Shown here: positions 54,080 to 64,000 of the stretch, one piece after another
Layout: every line of letters begins with the position of its first letter
Position numbering within the stretch: the stretch's first letter is position 1
Assembly (NCBI GenBank): GCA_022494885.1
Contig: JAGVSM010003591.1
Location: forward strand, 1 to 64,000
Origin: Micrasema longulum
Lineage: Eukaryota > Arthropoda > Insecta > Trichoptera > Brachycentridae
DNA: 64,000 nucleotides
Direction of reading: 5' to 3'
The notes under the pieces: generated by a model
Database searches by the model: none
What the model was told of the DNA's origin: nothing
What the model saw: only the letters and a program-made list of their open reading frames with translations
Position numbers and translations under genes: made by a program

Positions 54080-54671
54080 ATTGATTTCCGTTTTATTATT
54101 TGTCATTAATTATAAAAATAATCTTTATCATTAATAATCTATTTAGTTTTTCTACTTGGGTTTTCGTATTTTTTATTTTCTCTCTATCTTTACTCGCCTC
54201 TGTTGTATACACCATGATTTGGTCTGACACACGTTTTTGTATATCCGAATTATGTTTCTTTTAATAATGTGTTTATTGTACTATACGACATTTCTTAGGC
54301 ATCCAGATGTTTGCTAATTGAGATGAATATGTTCTCATCATCACTATGGCAGCATCATCTGCATGGCATGTGATGTTAATGACTTTATCTCCCTTAGTAG
54401 ATTCACTATTTTTTTTATTCTTAACGCGTTTTTATTATATATTTATTCTGCTTGTATAAGAAAAGGTTTTTGGCGTATATATTGTTGTACTATACTTAGT
54501 TATAAGGGTGCTAAACTTGCTTTGTTTCTTTGTTGTTCTCAATATGTGTTACTTTCTAAATGTTAATATTATTTATGTCCCGAATTGAGTTGTTTTAACT
54601 CTTGGGAATGTAATTCAATGTATTATACTTTTAAAAGACTTTGTGTTTTATGATTTATAAATAAATAAAGA
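54080..54671 (+). mobile_element. Probable LINE 3' UTR
   Basis: T-rich sequence ends with TTTGTGTTTTATGATTTATA and an (AATA)n tail (54655-54671), as in the other LINE 3' ends of the window. The 67-codon frame at 54363-54566 is hydrophobic and without motif. No related copy was found here, so the call rests on the tail and composition. Confidence 0.4.
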
Positions 54672-54679
54672 AAAAATAT

Positions 54680-56445
54680 TATTTTTTTTACTCTCTGTTT
54701 ATAAACAAAAATTACAATTTCTCTATCTACTACATGTTTTAGGTAATAGATTTCTCTGGATTATGTCTAGTATGCCTAACTGGTACAACCTGTTTTAAGG
54801 TAGACATTTTCTTTGTTTTATAAATACAATATACTATTTTTTTGTTTTATAAATACAACAATTTAACTTTATTTGTAACTTTTGCTTTCCTTAAATATCA
54901 CTTTTCGATACATATTAGCTATTTTAACATTTATAAAAATATCGTGATATTTTCGAATTCTGTGAGCAGTAGAAACTACATACAGAAAAGTAATTTACGT
55001 TTGTCTTTTATTGTTTTGACGATTCCTTTTATTCCATTATTATTTGTCCAGTTAATTGAAGCAAGGCAAAGAACACGTAGAACTAAAATGACATTCAATA
55101 AAATAATGGGAAAAGCCTCTTATGACAATTACACCCAGCCCTCGCTCCGTTTGGGCTGAGTGTGCAATGAAAAAATGGCTTCCAACCCATAAAAGCGGAA
55201 ATATTTTTATGACCTCTACAAACAGGATTACCATTTTATTTAGGCGTGATGTTTAGCCACCTCCACAAACTAAAATATCTTTTGTCGATAGTAATTTTGG
55301 ACCTCCGTTTAGGCGTTAGGTCCGTAATGCGGACACTATTATTAGGCATTATTGCACATTAAATAAGGATATGAGACTACTTTCCACCTATATGGGTAAT
55401 GAATTACGTGATAAAACTTCATCGCTCGCATCGCCAAATAATTGGCTTCTTTAAAGGGATAAGAAGAGCCGTAGCACCGCACCTAATGTTATGGCTTATT
55501 GTGTCGATTTATTTAAGTTTATTGACGAAATACTCTTAAAACTTCTAACTCAACTGAATCATAATAATAATTTAGATTTCCATCTCATTTCTTACGTAAA
55601 ATTCTATCAAATGATTTTTTCGTGTTTATTTCATTCTTGAAATAATTTCCGCTGGGCCATATTGCAACTTCAAGGTGGTTAGCCTGTATATTTTTTAAGA
55701 ACATTTTTTACTTTGTACATTTCAAACTTTTTTTTATAAATTTACATCTACTTTAATTAATATTTCATCGTCAGTATAAGACGATAATGAGTAGACAACG
55801 AACCTCGAAACCGGCCGCCGTATATTTTTTTATCAAAATTCTTATACAAATGTTATACCATTAAAAAATTATAAAAGTAGATTGTATGGAAAACTAAAAA
55901 CATTTTTAACTGAAGTAATTATGTAAATCAATAAAAATATATATTTTTTAAATACATGTCCACAAAAAATGTTTAACTTTATTTTTTTATAATTTAATTA
56001 CCAACTAGTTTCGGCAAAATACTATACCTTCTTTGGTGGGACTCTTCTTATTCTTGGTTATTAAATAAAAAAAATTAAGTGGTACGTACAAAAAAAAAAC
56101 AAAGTTATCTCACTAAAACGTATTGAATAATAATGTTACATAAAATCAGTGCTTCAAATATTTAAAAAAAGAATGAAAAAAATCTAAGAATTAAGAATAG
56201 TCCATAAGGAGCGGCGCGTATAATCATATTTGAATACATTGGACTGTGTCCAAAAAATCGTCGATCGCCCCCCACTTTGCCCTACTTTCACCGCGCGCAT
56301 GCATGAAGTCACCGCGTAATGTTGCCAGATCGCGAAAAATATAATCATAACACAAATGTAAGGTAATTATATTTTTAAAAACCAATTTGTTAATTTCTCG
56401 AAAATTTTATTGTACATCTGGAAACATTGATTTACACAACAGAGT
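54680..56445. other. Unassigned; a GC-richer island at 56200-56330
   Basis: 55780-55825 has CGAACCTCGAAACCGGCCGC, similar in style to the Penelope-type termini but not alignable. 56205-56330 (GGAGCGGCGCGTATAATCAT and CACCGCGCGCATGCATGAAG) stands out by composition; no gene or element was recognised. The 105-codon frame at 54842-55159 has no motif. Confidence 0.35.
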
Positions 56446-56449
56446 AGAT

Positions 56450-56765
56450 AAGTAAAGGGTCATTTAATAAGAGTAGTTGAACATTGAACTTAAAAAATTA
56501 AAAAAAACTTTATTTTACACAGGGCAGATATTTTTATGTCATGTTAAATAATATTTGATTCCATTATGTTTTAAATATAATGTCGGTCAAATGTTCACCA
56601 CGGCGTTGTTTAATCTGAAAGGTCCAATTTTCGTTAGTTCTCTCATTATACGAGCAAAGTAATGTAAAAATATATAATAATAAATTTGACAACCCTGGTA
56701 TCACCAATAAAATGTTCATTTTGTTTTCTTTGACAATCTGACAAATGGCAAAACAATTCAATTCT
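56450..56765 (-). pseudogene. Mariner-like transposase C-terminus and inverted end
   Basis: The minus-strand frame ends ENWTFQIKQRRGEHLTDIIF, KT, stop (56564). A terminal HLxDIIFxT motif is common at the C-terminus of some mariner-like transposases. About 110 bp further the strand reads CTCTTATTAAATGACCC (complement of about 56456-56475), which resembles the terminal inverted repeat of such elements. The catalytic domain is not present and the opposite end was not found. Confidence 0.45.
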
Positions 56766-56769
56766 TAAG

Positions 56770-59700
56770 TAATATGATTTGTGAATTTGCTACTTACACA
56801 TGAAATGCGATCCCATCCTGTTCCTTTTTTTATCCCAGTAGTATTTCTACACTTTAAAACGACACATCACGGCATAGTTGAATTCAAATCGGTAGTTGCG
56901 TACTGAGCGACGTTTACAAAGGAACTAATGGTCAAAACGTAAAACTATTTATTTATGAGTAGTATAGTCACCTTCAGTTTGATGCACGTATGCAGTTTCT
57001 GGACTCTTCTTAATTCTATGAAAAAAATATTTTCTTTTAGTTTCGTTGAGGTTTCTTGAATAGATAATCATAATTCTCTATACTTAAAAACCATGTTTGT
57101 AGTATTTGAATGCAAAAACAACAATGATACGCCATCGTACATGTAGAAATTAAAAGCCTATCTACTAAAACCTAGACTTATTATTTCCTACATGTATTTA
57201 ACATGTTCACTATTGAATTTGATCTCAACCTTCTTTTACTTGTTTACTTGTTTTTTTTGCAGATATAAACAAACCACAATGCTGTTTCGTAGTTTTACCA
57301 CACGTTTACCTGAGGGGCTATATGTCTTTATCACATCATTGGTAGTATATAGTAATAAAAAATACTTATAAAATTTTCAAGATATAAGATTACATTCGAT
57401 AAATTACATCTTTTTAGAGATCATAAATAATTTCGTACACAATCCCTAAGATAATGTCACATGTAATGTAACAATATCCTATTTTACCATAAAGTTCTGT
57501 CACTTGCCAGGGTCACTTTCGGTCGGGGGTTGAACGATTGCTTTGAATTTGTTAAGGGAAATAGGGCACAAGACAAAATGTACGACATTTGAAAGGTCCC
57601 TAAAGAATACGATAGCTTAATAATATTATCATTCTTCAAGGAGCGAATGACATAAAGGATTTATTATTTCAAATGTGACCCTAATATATTTACAGCAGAG
57701 AATTGCACCATTTGGTCCTTTACGGGGTAATATTGATAAGGGTTCTAAAATAAAACAATTCGTTTAACTCAAAATATCTTTGGCTTATCACTTTTCATTT
57801 GTACTTATAATTTCCATGAAACATGTGATTGTGCAATTGAAAATGTGCGTACTTTATTTGGAGTGTTTTTCATGACCGCTTGGGTAAGCGGGGCATTGCT
57901 TCCCTGTATCCTTCTGACTCTCGCGTCACAACATGTAACAAGTTTGGCCAACTTGGCCGATTAGATGTGAGATGCATAAAGCGTTGGATCTGTCAGGACC
58001 GTAGCGACTTAATATGTAAGTTTCGACAATTTCCGTATTCTTTTTTTTCGTGCATTTATAAAATATTTATAAAATTTGTATTAGGCAAAGACCCAACGCG
58101 ACCTTCAAGATAATTATTTCTCAATACTTACCTATGTTTTCCCTTTTGTTTTTCAAACAAGGAGTCATATATCTTTCTTGTGTGTGTTACTGGGATACCG
58201 TGGCATCAAGTAAACATTGGACCTGAATAATTCTGAAGTTGTTGCGCAAATCTACGAATATTTATTTGACGAAGATGATGCAAAAAAGTGCCTTAAGCGC
58301 TGTGCGTTTGTTTATTCTTATGGCTGTGACACAAAAAAAATAGTGATCAAGAAAGAATTAAGTCATTTTTTATGGTATTTCTAGGTCCTTAGTTCAAAAC
58401 CTTGCAAAAACTGAACTTTTTTATTTTTATAATATATTTTTAAAAAACCGAAAACGTTACTTTTTTTAATAAAAATATTGAAAAATTATTTTATTTCACA
58501 GACCATTTTTGAGAACATCAATTAATAAATCAACTCAGTAAAATGGATCTCTCAGATCCATAGCGACCATTTATGTGATTTTAAACTAGCGACTGTTGGG
58601 TTAATACAGAAATAGAAGAACACGTAAATGCATGTATATGTTAAGTATGTTTTTTTTATTTTTGTTTTTTTGAAATGATTATTAACAAAACTATGAATGA
58701 AGTTCAATCCGGGTGATTTATTATTCAGAAATCAAATCACACGTCAAAAAATTTCATTCAAAAAAACTAGAAGGGAAATTAAAAAAACAAAGGAAACCAA
58801 TCACGGATTTTAAGATTTTTGAAAAAAACGTAGTGGTGTACGTCTAAAATAAGAATTAAAAAATAGTACTTTGCGGAATTCACAATTTCAATTACATTTT
58901 GTTGAATACTTTACTTACAAATCTTTGTAATTGTATAACCCACGTTGTAGATTTTTTTACCCTTATAGCCCGTTTATAATTGGAATGTTTGCGTGTAAAT
59001 ATTTTATTCATTTGCGACACAAAAATAAATCCACAAACATCAAATCGAGATAGGAGTATTTTTTATACATTCTCATTTGTATAAATAGCTCAAATATAAT
59101 GAATACGACACCAATAACCAAAACAATGACAATAATAGTTTTTTATAAATTTAAAAGGATGCATTTAATGATAAATTAGCTATTTAAATATATTTTTTAA
59201 TATCCTTCGCTCATAAATCTCAATCAGTATTTTTTAAATCTTAAAGCTTTCTAAATGAGATAAATTTACCTGAATATATAATATATAAAAGAAATCAGAA
59301 TAAAAGAAGAATCGCTGTACATCAATCATAATAAAGGCACAAGATCTGACCTATGTAAAAAGAAAAAAATGATTGGAACCTTAATATAAAAGGTATTTTG
59401 CATAACGTTATTTTACTTTAAATTGTAATGATCTTTCACCGAATATAATTCATGGCAGTAATAGTTATTCTTTCAACAAAAACCTTACCCAATGACTAAT
59501 GACTCAAGAGAGAAAACAATCGGAAAACCGACTACCGACATGATGAGATGACCTTTTACATCATAACCATTTATATTTAATGCATGTGTTTATTTTTTCT
59601 GTTTATGCCTGTAATTAAAAAAATATATTACCAATGAAATACGTATAAAAAATTGCTGAGGAATCATTGCTAGCTATCTCAGAGCATGTTATACATGATA

Positions 59701-60020
59701 TCTAGCAACCATAGTAACTTAGACGTATAAATTGGTCATTTTTAACCGCATCTGTATAACTTATTGTAATAATAAAGCTATACTCAAAGTATACCCTGAT
59801 TTTGGCGGCACTAAAAGTCAAATTATTTTTTTATTTATCTATTTATAAACAGTTTACTGCACATTTTTTAAGACATGTCCAACTCCATGGGACTAAAAGT
59901 CATGTGTTGAGTTGGGACGAGTAATAAATTAATAGAGACATACGAGTATATCACCATAAATATTATACAGGATCATGATTTTTTTATGGCACATTAATAT
60001 GGCAAACAGCGAACTCAAAC
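56770..60020. other. Long unassigned AT-rich stretch
   Basis: About 3.2 kb without a recognisable element. The 77-codon frame at 57880-58113 is less AT-rich (57870-58020, with TCTCGCGTCACAACATG) but has no motif and no splice context I can support. The remainder is T/A-rich with small incidental frames. Confidence 0.4.
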
Positions 60021-60029
60021 ATTCAGAAA

Positions 60030-60280
60030 ATCATCAAAGAATTTCCCACTCAAATCCTTCCCACTAAGTAAAGTCTAGTCCTAAATTCCTCTCTTGAAAA
60101 TAGTTATTTTCATTGAGAGCTTGATATGCTCTTTTAAAATATTGAAGACTCTCGGTGCGATAAAGAATAGATATCTCTGAGCAAAAGTCGTACGGGTTTT
60201 GGATATGACATAATTCAGGCTCTGGGAAAACCTCGTACAAACATTTTGCTGAGATTTCTCCTTATTGTTTTATCAGAAGT
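60030..60280 (-). mobile_element. LINE C-terminal scrap (PRVLNIL family, copy 2)
   Basis: The minus strand encodes NYVISKTRTTFAQRYLFFIA, PRVFNILKEHIKLS and ITIFKREI. It parallels the copy at 27504-27830 over about 70 residues, with frameshifts. DNA-level similarity extends upstream (AACCTCGTACAAACATTTTG against AACCTTATGCGAGCATTC). Confidence 0.7.
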
Positions 60281-60764
60281 GTGTAAATGCATATTTAAGG
60301 TACAGTTGATTCATATCCAGCACCTTCATGTATCGGATCCACTGTTATGACGGGTATGTTGGAGGCTGCCGGAATATAATTATCAATAATAATTGCTCTG
60401 AAATTATGAAAGGCTTTAACGTGGATGCCGCACAACCCCCCTAGCCAACTATTCCATAGGTTACATTGGATTTAAACGGAGCAAAGTAGGTCCACATTTA
60501 TGAGAGTACTAATATCCAAAATATATCTAAGAGAGCAAAATAGATGACAGCTTTTTTAACCTAGAATTTAGTAACTGGAAAAAATCTAAAGTGTCGTCTC
60601 TCAAAAACATTTTAAAAAAATAGTACAGTCTTATTTTTCAGTAGCAAACATATATATAGTTCTACTAAAGAGTATTTTTTTGTCGTAATTAATCTCTCAG
60701 CCAACTAATGATGACAGTTTTTTTTACATTTGTGCTCTTTAACAATATTAAATTTAATAATGGA

Positions 60765-60960
60765 AAGCCTTACCCTCGAACGGCGCTGGCGAATTGTGAA
60801 AACGTCTTTTAAAATCAGTGTTCAGTTCGCCAAACTCTTTGTAAAACCATGAATTTACTGCGTGACAAATTTGGTGTCAGCATTATTTCCAGAACTCATC
60901 CTATTAATAATCCTTCACGATCCTGTGATTTGATTCCATCAAATCTTCTATGAAACTACG
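60765..60960 (+). pseudogene. Mariner-like transposase N-terminus remnant
   Basis: An ATG at about 60761 opens MESLTLERRWRIVKTSF. After a shift, KTMNLLRDKFG appears. Together they resemble the first HTH of a mariner-like transposase (LExRxxIVKxYYxNxxSxxxTxRxLRDKFGxxN). A TGA interrupts the first frame after 30 codons. No catalytic region follows. Low certainty. Confidence 0.4.
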
Positions 60961-61237
60961 TTAAGTCCATGGCCTATGTAAACAAACAAACAACTTTAAA
61001 TGTGTAAATAACGCTGGATTTGTTGGAAAAGTGCGTAGAGATTAGACCGCCAGAATGCGCTCCTTAACTCCTAGTAACGGAGGACATTTATTGGATTTTA
61101 TTTTTGCACGATAAATTTTTAACACAATGAAAACAAAATCATTCTTACAAATATTTGATTATTCTATTTTAATTTAAAGTTGAATCACGCATAAAAGAAC
61201 ATTCGATACTTCCGCCAATTAATCATAAATTTAATCA

Positions 61238-62305
61238 ATGTTATTAAATATTTGTATGTAACCGCTTACCAAATTATGTCTACCGGTTTCAAGATGTACC
61301 CGTCTCTTCGTTAGGACACCAATTAAACCAACTTGCAAACAAACATGCAAAACTCACTATACACCTTCACCATAGTTGTTGCACAAAAATATAAAACCAA
61401 CACGACATGCATTTTTATAAGCACATGCACTGATTAGGATAAACATGCACTGATTAAATTATGAAAATATTCTGTTGTTTGAGAATCAATGAAAAAAGTA
61501 GAAGTGGGGATGGAGGGAGGGGGTAAGCTTAATAGGTTTAATAGGGTGACCATTACAGTGGAACATCGTATAAAGGACTATATTGGAAGTTTGTTTGATT
61601 ATTGATCAAAGGAACATTATTTTTCAAAGCTTTCCTAATGTGAAACATTTCCATATTATTTACTTTTAAACCTTTATTTTTTGTATGTAAGATTTTAACT
61701 CCTGTATTTTTATTAAAGTCATGATTTAAATTGATTCGGAGATTTGCGAATTCCGAGAAAATATTATTGTGAAGACATCTTATATGTTCTTTAACACGAA
61801 TATCAAAATTTCTTGATGTTCTTCCAACGTAAACTAAAGTACAAGAATTGCATTTCAATTGGTAAACACCTGAATTATTTAATAAACAATTTTTATATTT
61901 ATCATTAAGCAATAATTTACCAATATTGTTATTTGTATAAAAAGCAGGTTTGATATTATCTGGTAAAAATTTGAATACATTTGTGGATATATTATTTACA
62001 TAAAGAATTCTTCTTCATTTATTATCATTATTACTATTATTATAATTACTGTTGACAGGATATAAAAAATGTTTAATTGATTATTTCTTTAGTTTTCTAT
62101 TTAAAAGGGTATTTATTAAATAAATTGTATATTCATTACTAATAGCAATTTTATTCAATTAATTTATTAAACAATGTAACATTGAATGGAATGCGGAATG
62201 TTTTTGGGAAATAGGGTAGTTGGATGAGTTATCAATGACGACATTTGTGTGAAACCGGTAGACATAGAAAAGTCGGTTAGTGGTTATTTACAAATATTTA
62301 ATAAC
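61238..62305 (-). mobile_element. Penelope-like element with inverted termini
   Basis: The left terminus 61238-61295 (TGTTATTAAATATTTGTATG and ATGTCTACCGGTTTCA) and the right terminus 62248-62305 (TGAAACCGGTAGACATAGAA and ACAAATATTTAATAACAT) are inverted repeats of about 58 bp. Between them lies a GIY-YIG endonuclease reading frame on the minus strand. Penelope-like elements combine a reverse transcriptase with a C-terminal GIY-YIG endonuclease and often have tandem or inverted terminal repeats. The reverse transcriptase is missing, so this is an internally deleted or 5'-truncated copy. Subterminal sequence (GTTGTTGCACAAAAATATAA) also occurs at 35750 and 36095. Confidence 0.82.
61553..62014 (-). 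CDS. GIY-YIG endonuclease domain of a Penelope-like element (partial)
   Basis: The minus strand is open for 153 codons from just after the TGA at 62015-62017 to the stop at 61553. No ATG is needed because the frame is the truncated end of a longer protein. Residues 1-34 (RRILYVNN, FKFLPDNIKPAF and NNNIGKL) match the linker before the endonuclease. Then come G49-V-Y51 and Y62-V-G64, the GIY-YIG signature, R73, E76-H77 and a probable catalytic E122 in NMEMFHIRK. C55 and C58 with H77 and H98 could form the CCHH metal-binding set known from Penelope endonucleases. This domain nicks target DNA to prime reverse transcription. The frame is clean, so the domain itself is preserved, but the missing RT means the copy is not autonomous. 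Confidence 0.85.
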   Translation of the reverse strand, partial: RRILYVNNISTNVFKFLPDNIKPAFYTNNNIGKLLLNDKYKNCLLNNSGVYQLKCNSCTLVYVGRTSRNFDIRVKEHIRCLHNNIFSEFANLRINLNHDFNKNTGVKILHTKNKGLKVNNMEMFHIRKALKNNVPLINNQTNFQYSPLYDVPL

Positions 62306-62309
62306 ATTT

Positions 62310-62790
62310 TAATAAATATTTTTTTTCGCTATTTGTAATTCTGTGCTGCCTGTAATATTAAATTTATTTGGGTTGTATAATTTGTTTGTATTTATTATGA
62401 TTTCTAATTACAACCATTATTAAGTTGTAAGTGGAATTGAAATGAGCGTTTCATCTTATCAAACTCAATTGTCTGTTCTTCGACAAGATATATGCGGGTT
62501 TATTTAAGTTTGTGTAAATATATAAGTTCTGTATGCTGGAGATATGTGAGTTAAAATCTTCCTCGGGAGATCATTCACATTCATACACTTCTCACTCTAG
62601 TGTGTACACACTCAAGGTGAAATGTGATCAGTTTACTTAACAGAAAACTAGGTAAGGTCTATCTGAGAAGGCTTAGCTAATTCAAGACTCTATTACATAC
62701 ATAATCTCAAATGATCTAAATGCCTACTTTTATAAACAAGATATAAGATAATAATGCTATCTTTTTACCTCATAAATGCATGCAAATTTA
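62310..62790. other. Unassigned, one 14-bp palindrome
   Basis: AGTGTGTACACACT (62599-62612) is a perfect palindrome. Nothing else was recognised before the LINE frame at 62796. Confidence 0.45.
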
Positions 62791-62795
62791 CTGTA

Positions 62796-63062
62796 GTAGA
62801 CTGTATTTGTGACCTTGGTGTATATTTGGATAAAAAATTGACATTTGAAGAACATGTAGAGAAGACAGTAAGCGAAGCTTACAAAACATTGGGCTTTATA
62901 ATAAGATTCTGTTAGCCTTTTAACAATCCACAGACACTAAAAACATTATATTCTGCACATGTACGCAGTATCCTTGAATATTGCTCCACTGTCTGGTCTG
63001 CTCAATATTCCAAATATATTTCAAGAATTGAAAGAATTCAAAAAAAAATTTACACCACCTAA
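62796..63062 (+). mobile_element. LINE RT fragment (LGVYLDKKLTFEEHV type)
   Basis: One frame from 62796 reads VDCICDLGVYLDKKLTFEEH, VEKTVSEAYKTLGFI, then an in-frame TAG, then NPQTLKTLYSAHVRSILEYC and STVWSAQYSKYISRIERIQK before TAA at 63060-63062. These are the LGVxxDxxLxFxxHI and YxxxVRxxLEYxxxVWxP-type motifs after the RT catalytic box of Jockey/R1-like LINEs. Apart from a single stop the frame is intact over 88 codons. The 5' palm and the C-terminus are missing. Confidence 0.82.
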
Positions 63063-63111
63063 ACTATCGTCAATATTTACATTTCAATAACTATGAAGAA
63101 ACTGCAGTACC

Positions 63112-63155
63112 TTAAAAGTCAGTAAGTGGTTAAATACTTATATATGCTAACGTTT
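63112..63155 (+). repeat. Penelope-type terminus scrap
   Basis: TTAAAAGTCAGTAAGTGGTT and AAATACTTATATA resemble the right terminus at 62265-62300 and the end at 36205-36225. Too short to be certain. Confidence 0.4.
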
Positions 63156-63220
63156 ATTACATATGTTTCACTAAACATCAGCATACATGGTTTATACTTA
63201 TACAATAAAAATAATAATAC

Positions 63221-63336
63221 CATATTACAACAGAGATGAAGAACATTTAATAGAAGGTAATATAGAAGTCTAGGCATCTACAGAGCTTATGCTCTGTCAT
63301 TGACTGGTTTAAGTGGCCACTCTACATACTCTACAT
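63221..63336 (+). repeat. FB-A half-copy with compensated core hairpin
   Basis: CATATTACAACAGAGATGAA, GAACATTTAATAGAAGGTAA and TATAGAAGTCTAGGCATCTA are nearly identical to the 10.4 kb copy. The core hairpin (63280-63297) reads ACAGAGCTTATGCTCTGT instead of ACAGGGCTTATGACCTGT, a perfect 7-bp stem with a 4-nt loop. TTTAAGTGGCCACTCTACAT follows, and the copy ends at about 63336. Confidence 0.85.
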
Positions 63337-63399
63337 GATGGTAAGGATAGTTAAATGTAGTAAAGTAACTAAACCTTTTCGAATTAATTAACAGCGAGA

Positions 63400-63505
63400 T
63401 TTTTTTCGTTTTTGTATTTAACTTTTTGTACATAATCTTGATTTTACATTGGTGGGCTTATTCCTAAATGGAAATTTCTTCCAACCAACCGATAAAATAA
63501 ATTTT
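63400..63505 (-). mobile_element. RTE-like LINE 3'-UTR fragment
   Basis: The minus strand reads CGGTTGGTTGGAAGAAATTT, CCATTTAGGAATAAGCCCAC and CAAAAAGTTAAATAC, collinear with 110-215 on the plus strand. The hairpin is weakened here. Confidence 0.5.
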
Positions 63506-63509
63506 TCAT

Positions 63510-64000
63510 TTTTGTAATTCAAGTCTCAAAATATATTGAAAAAAAAATGTAAAACCTGAAGATTCACAAAAAGATATTGTTGAATTTGTATTTAAATTTC
63601 CTTAAATTAATACTATTACTCAATGGAAAGAGGAAAAGAGGAGAGATTAAGGAAGAGAAAGATGTTTCTTCAGACGTGATTTAAACAGAGATACTGTAGT
63701 CACATCTCTGATAGTATGAATTTTTGTGGTAGAAAAAAATTACGTTTCACAGAAAAATTAGAGGACATCATATAAGTTTGTTATTCGAGTATAATATACG
63801 CAGTGTTACAGAGCCAGACCGCGAAACTTCAGAAGAATATTCCACATGGTAAACATTACCCCTAACCTACCCAGCCACTTCCCTTGTTCGGGTGCGGTGC
63901 GCATCATTTCGTTGGTCACATACGTTTTTTATCTCAATTTTTCGTTGAGTGGGCTAGGAATTTTTGAGGGAACACTAGTGCGAAAAACTAAAGTTTTGCT
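63510..64000. other. Unassigned end of the window
   Basis: A purine-rich run (63620-63665) is followed by mixed-composition sequence at 63800-63960. No gene or repeat was recognised. Any element here continues beyond the window. Confidence 0.4.

Noticed and set aside
54842..55159. 105-codon frame, partly hydrophobic
   Set aside because: T-rich first half typical of AT-rich DNA and no recognisable domain; insufficient to call a gene.
57880..58113. 77-codon frame in less AT-rich sequence
   Set aside because: No motif, no splice or promoter context and no second copy; left unassigned.
110..63505. Inverted RTE-like segments at both ends of the window as termini of one giant element
   Set aside because: They are ordinary dispersed 3'-UTR fragments (also at 12.6 and 38.0 kb); their position near the window ends is chance.

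Overview
This window looks like AT-rich, non-coding nuclear DNA from an arthropod, most likely an insect. The basis is its content: decayed LINEs of several clades, a Penelope-like element with a GIY-YIG domain, hAT- and mariner-like transposase scraps, tRNA-derived SINEs with A and B boxes, and a solo LTR with an insect-style TATA/initiator core. The order cannot be fixed from the sequence. There is no sign of bacterial or organellar organisation: no operons, no long open frames (longest 158 codons, itself a LINE), no rRNA and no complete tRNA. I found no convincing host protein-coding gene, so the window reads as intergenic or intronic DNA built from mobile-element debris.

Layout. 0.1-9 kb: LINE 3' ends, two tRNA-derived SINEs, a MITE copy and a LINE reverse-transcriptase C-terminus. 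9-11.4 kb: two antisense LINE C-termini, a hairpin copy of a foldback family (FB-A) and a 752-bp solo LTR with a perfect 5-bp target duplication. 12.4-19.2 kb: SINEs, a LINE inserted into another repeat whose empty site survives at 38.0 kb, more FB-A, and a 33-bp minisatellite. 20.7-23.1 kb: a nested composite in which a THAP-type first exon sits in a DNA-transposon-like repeat interrupted by a 243-bp foldback MITE and two LINE 3' ends. 24-33 kb: LINE C-termini, the clearest FB-A element (121-bp terminal inverted repeats), hairpins, and a long LINE remnant with a recognisable RT motif. 34-44 kb: SINEs, Penelope-type inverted termini, two MITEs with 16-bp inverted ends and more foldbacks. 44.9-45.8 kb: a LINE that keeps its YADD box. 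48-57 kb: foldbacks, the uninterrupted relative of the 20.7-23.1 kb repeat, a hAT scrap and mariner-like scraps. 60-63.5 kb: LINE scraps and a Penelope-like element with a nearly intact GIY-YIG endonuclease domain between inverted termini.

The dominant signal is FB-A, about eleven copies or half-copies in 64 kb, partly as long hairpins. Its core carries three successive short palindromes, and one copy has paired changes that keep a stem. These elements do not form a pathway. They record layered insertions: LTR next to FB-A, LINE into an RTE-like 3' end, MITE and LINEs into a THAP repeat, and an AT-rich insert into a LINE. All family names below rest on motif reading by eye, without database searches.
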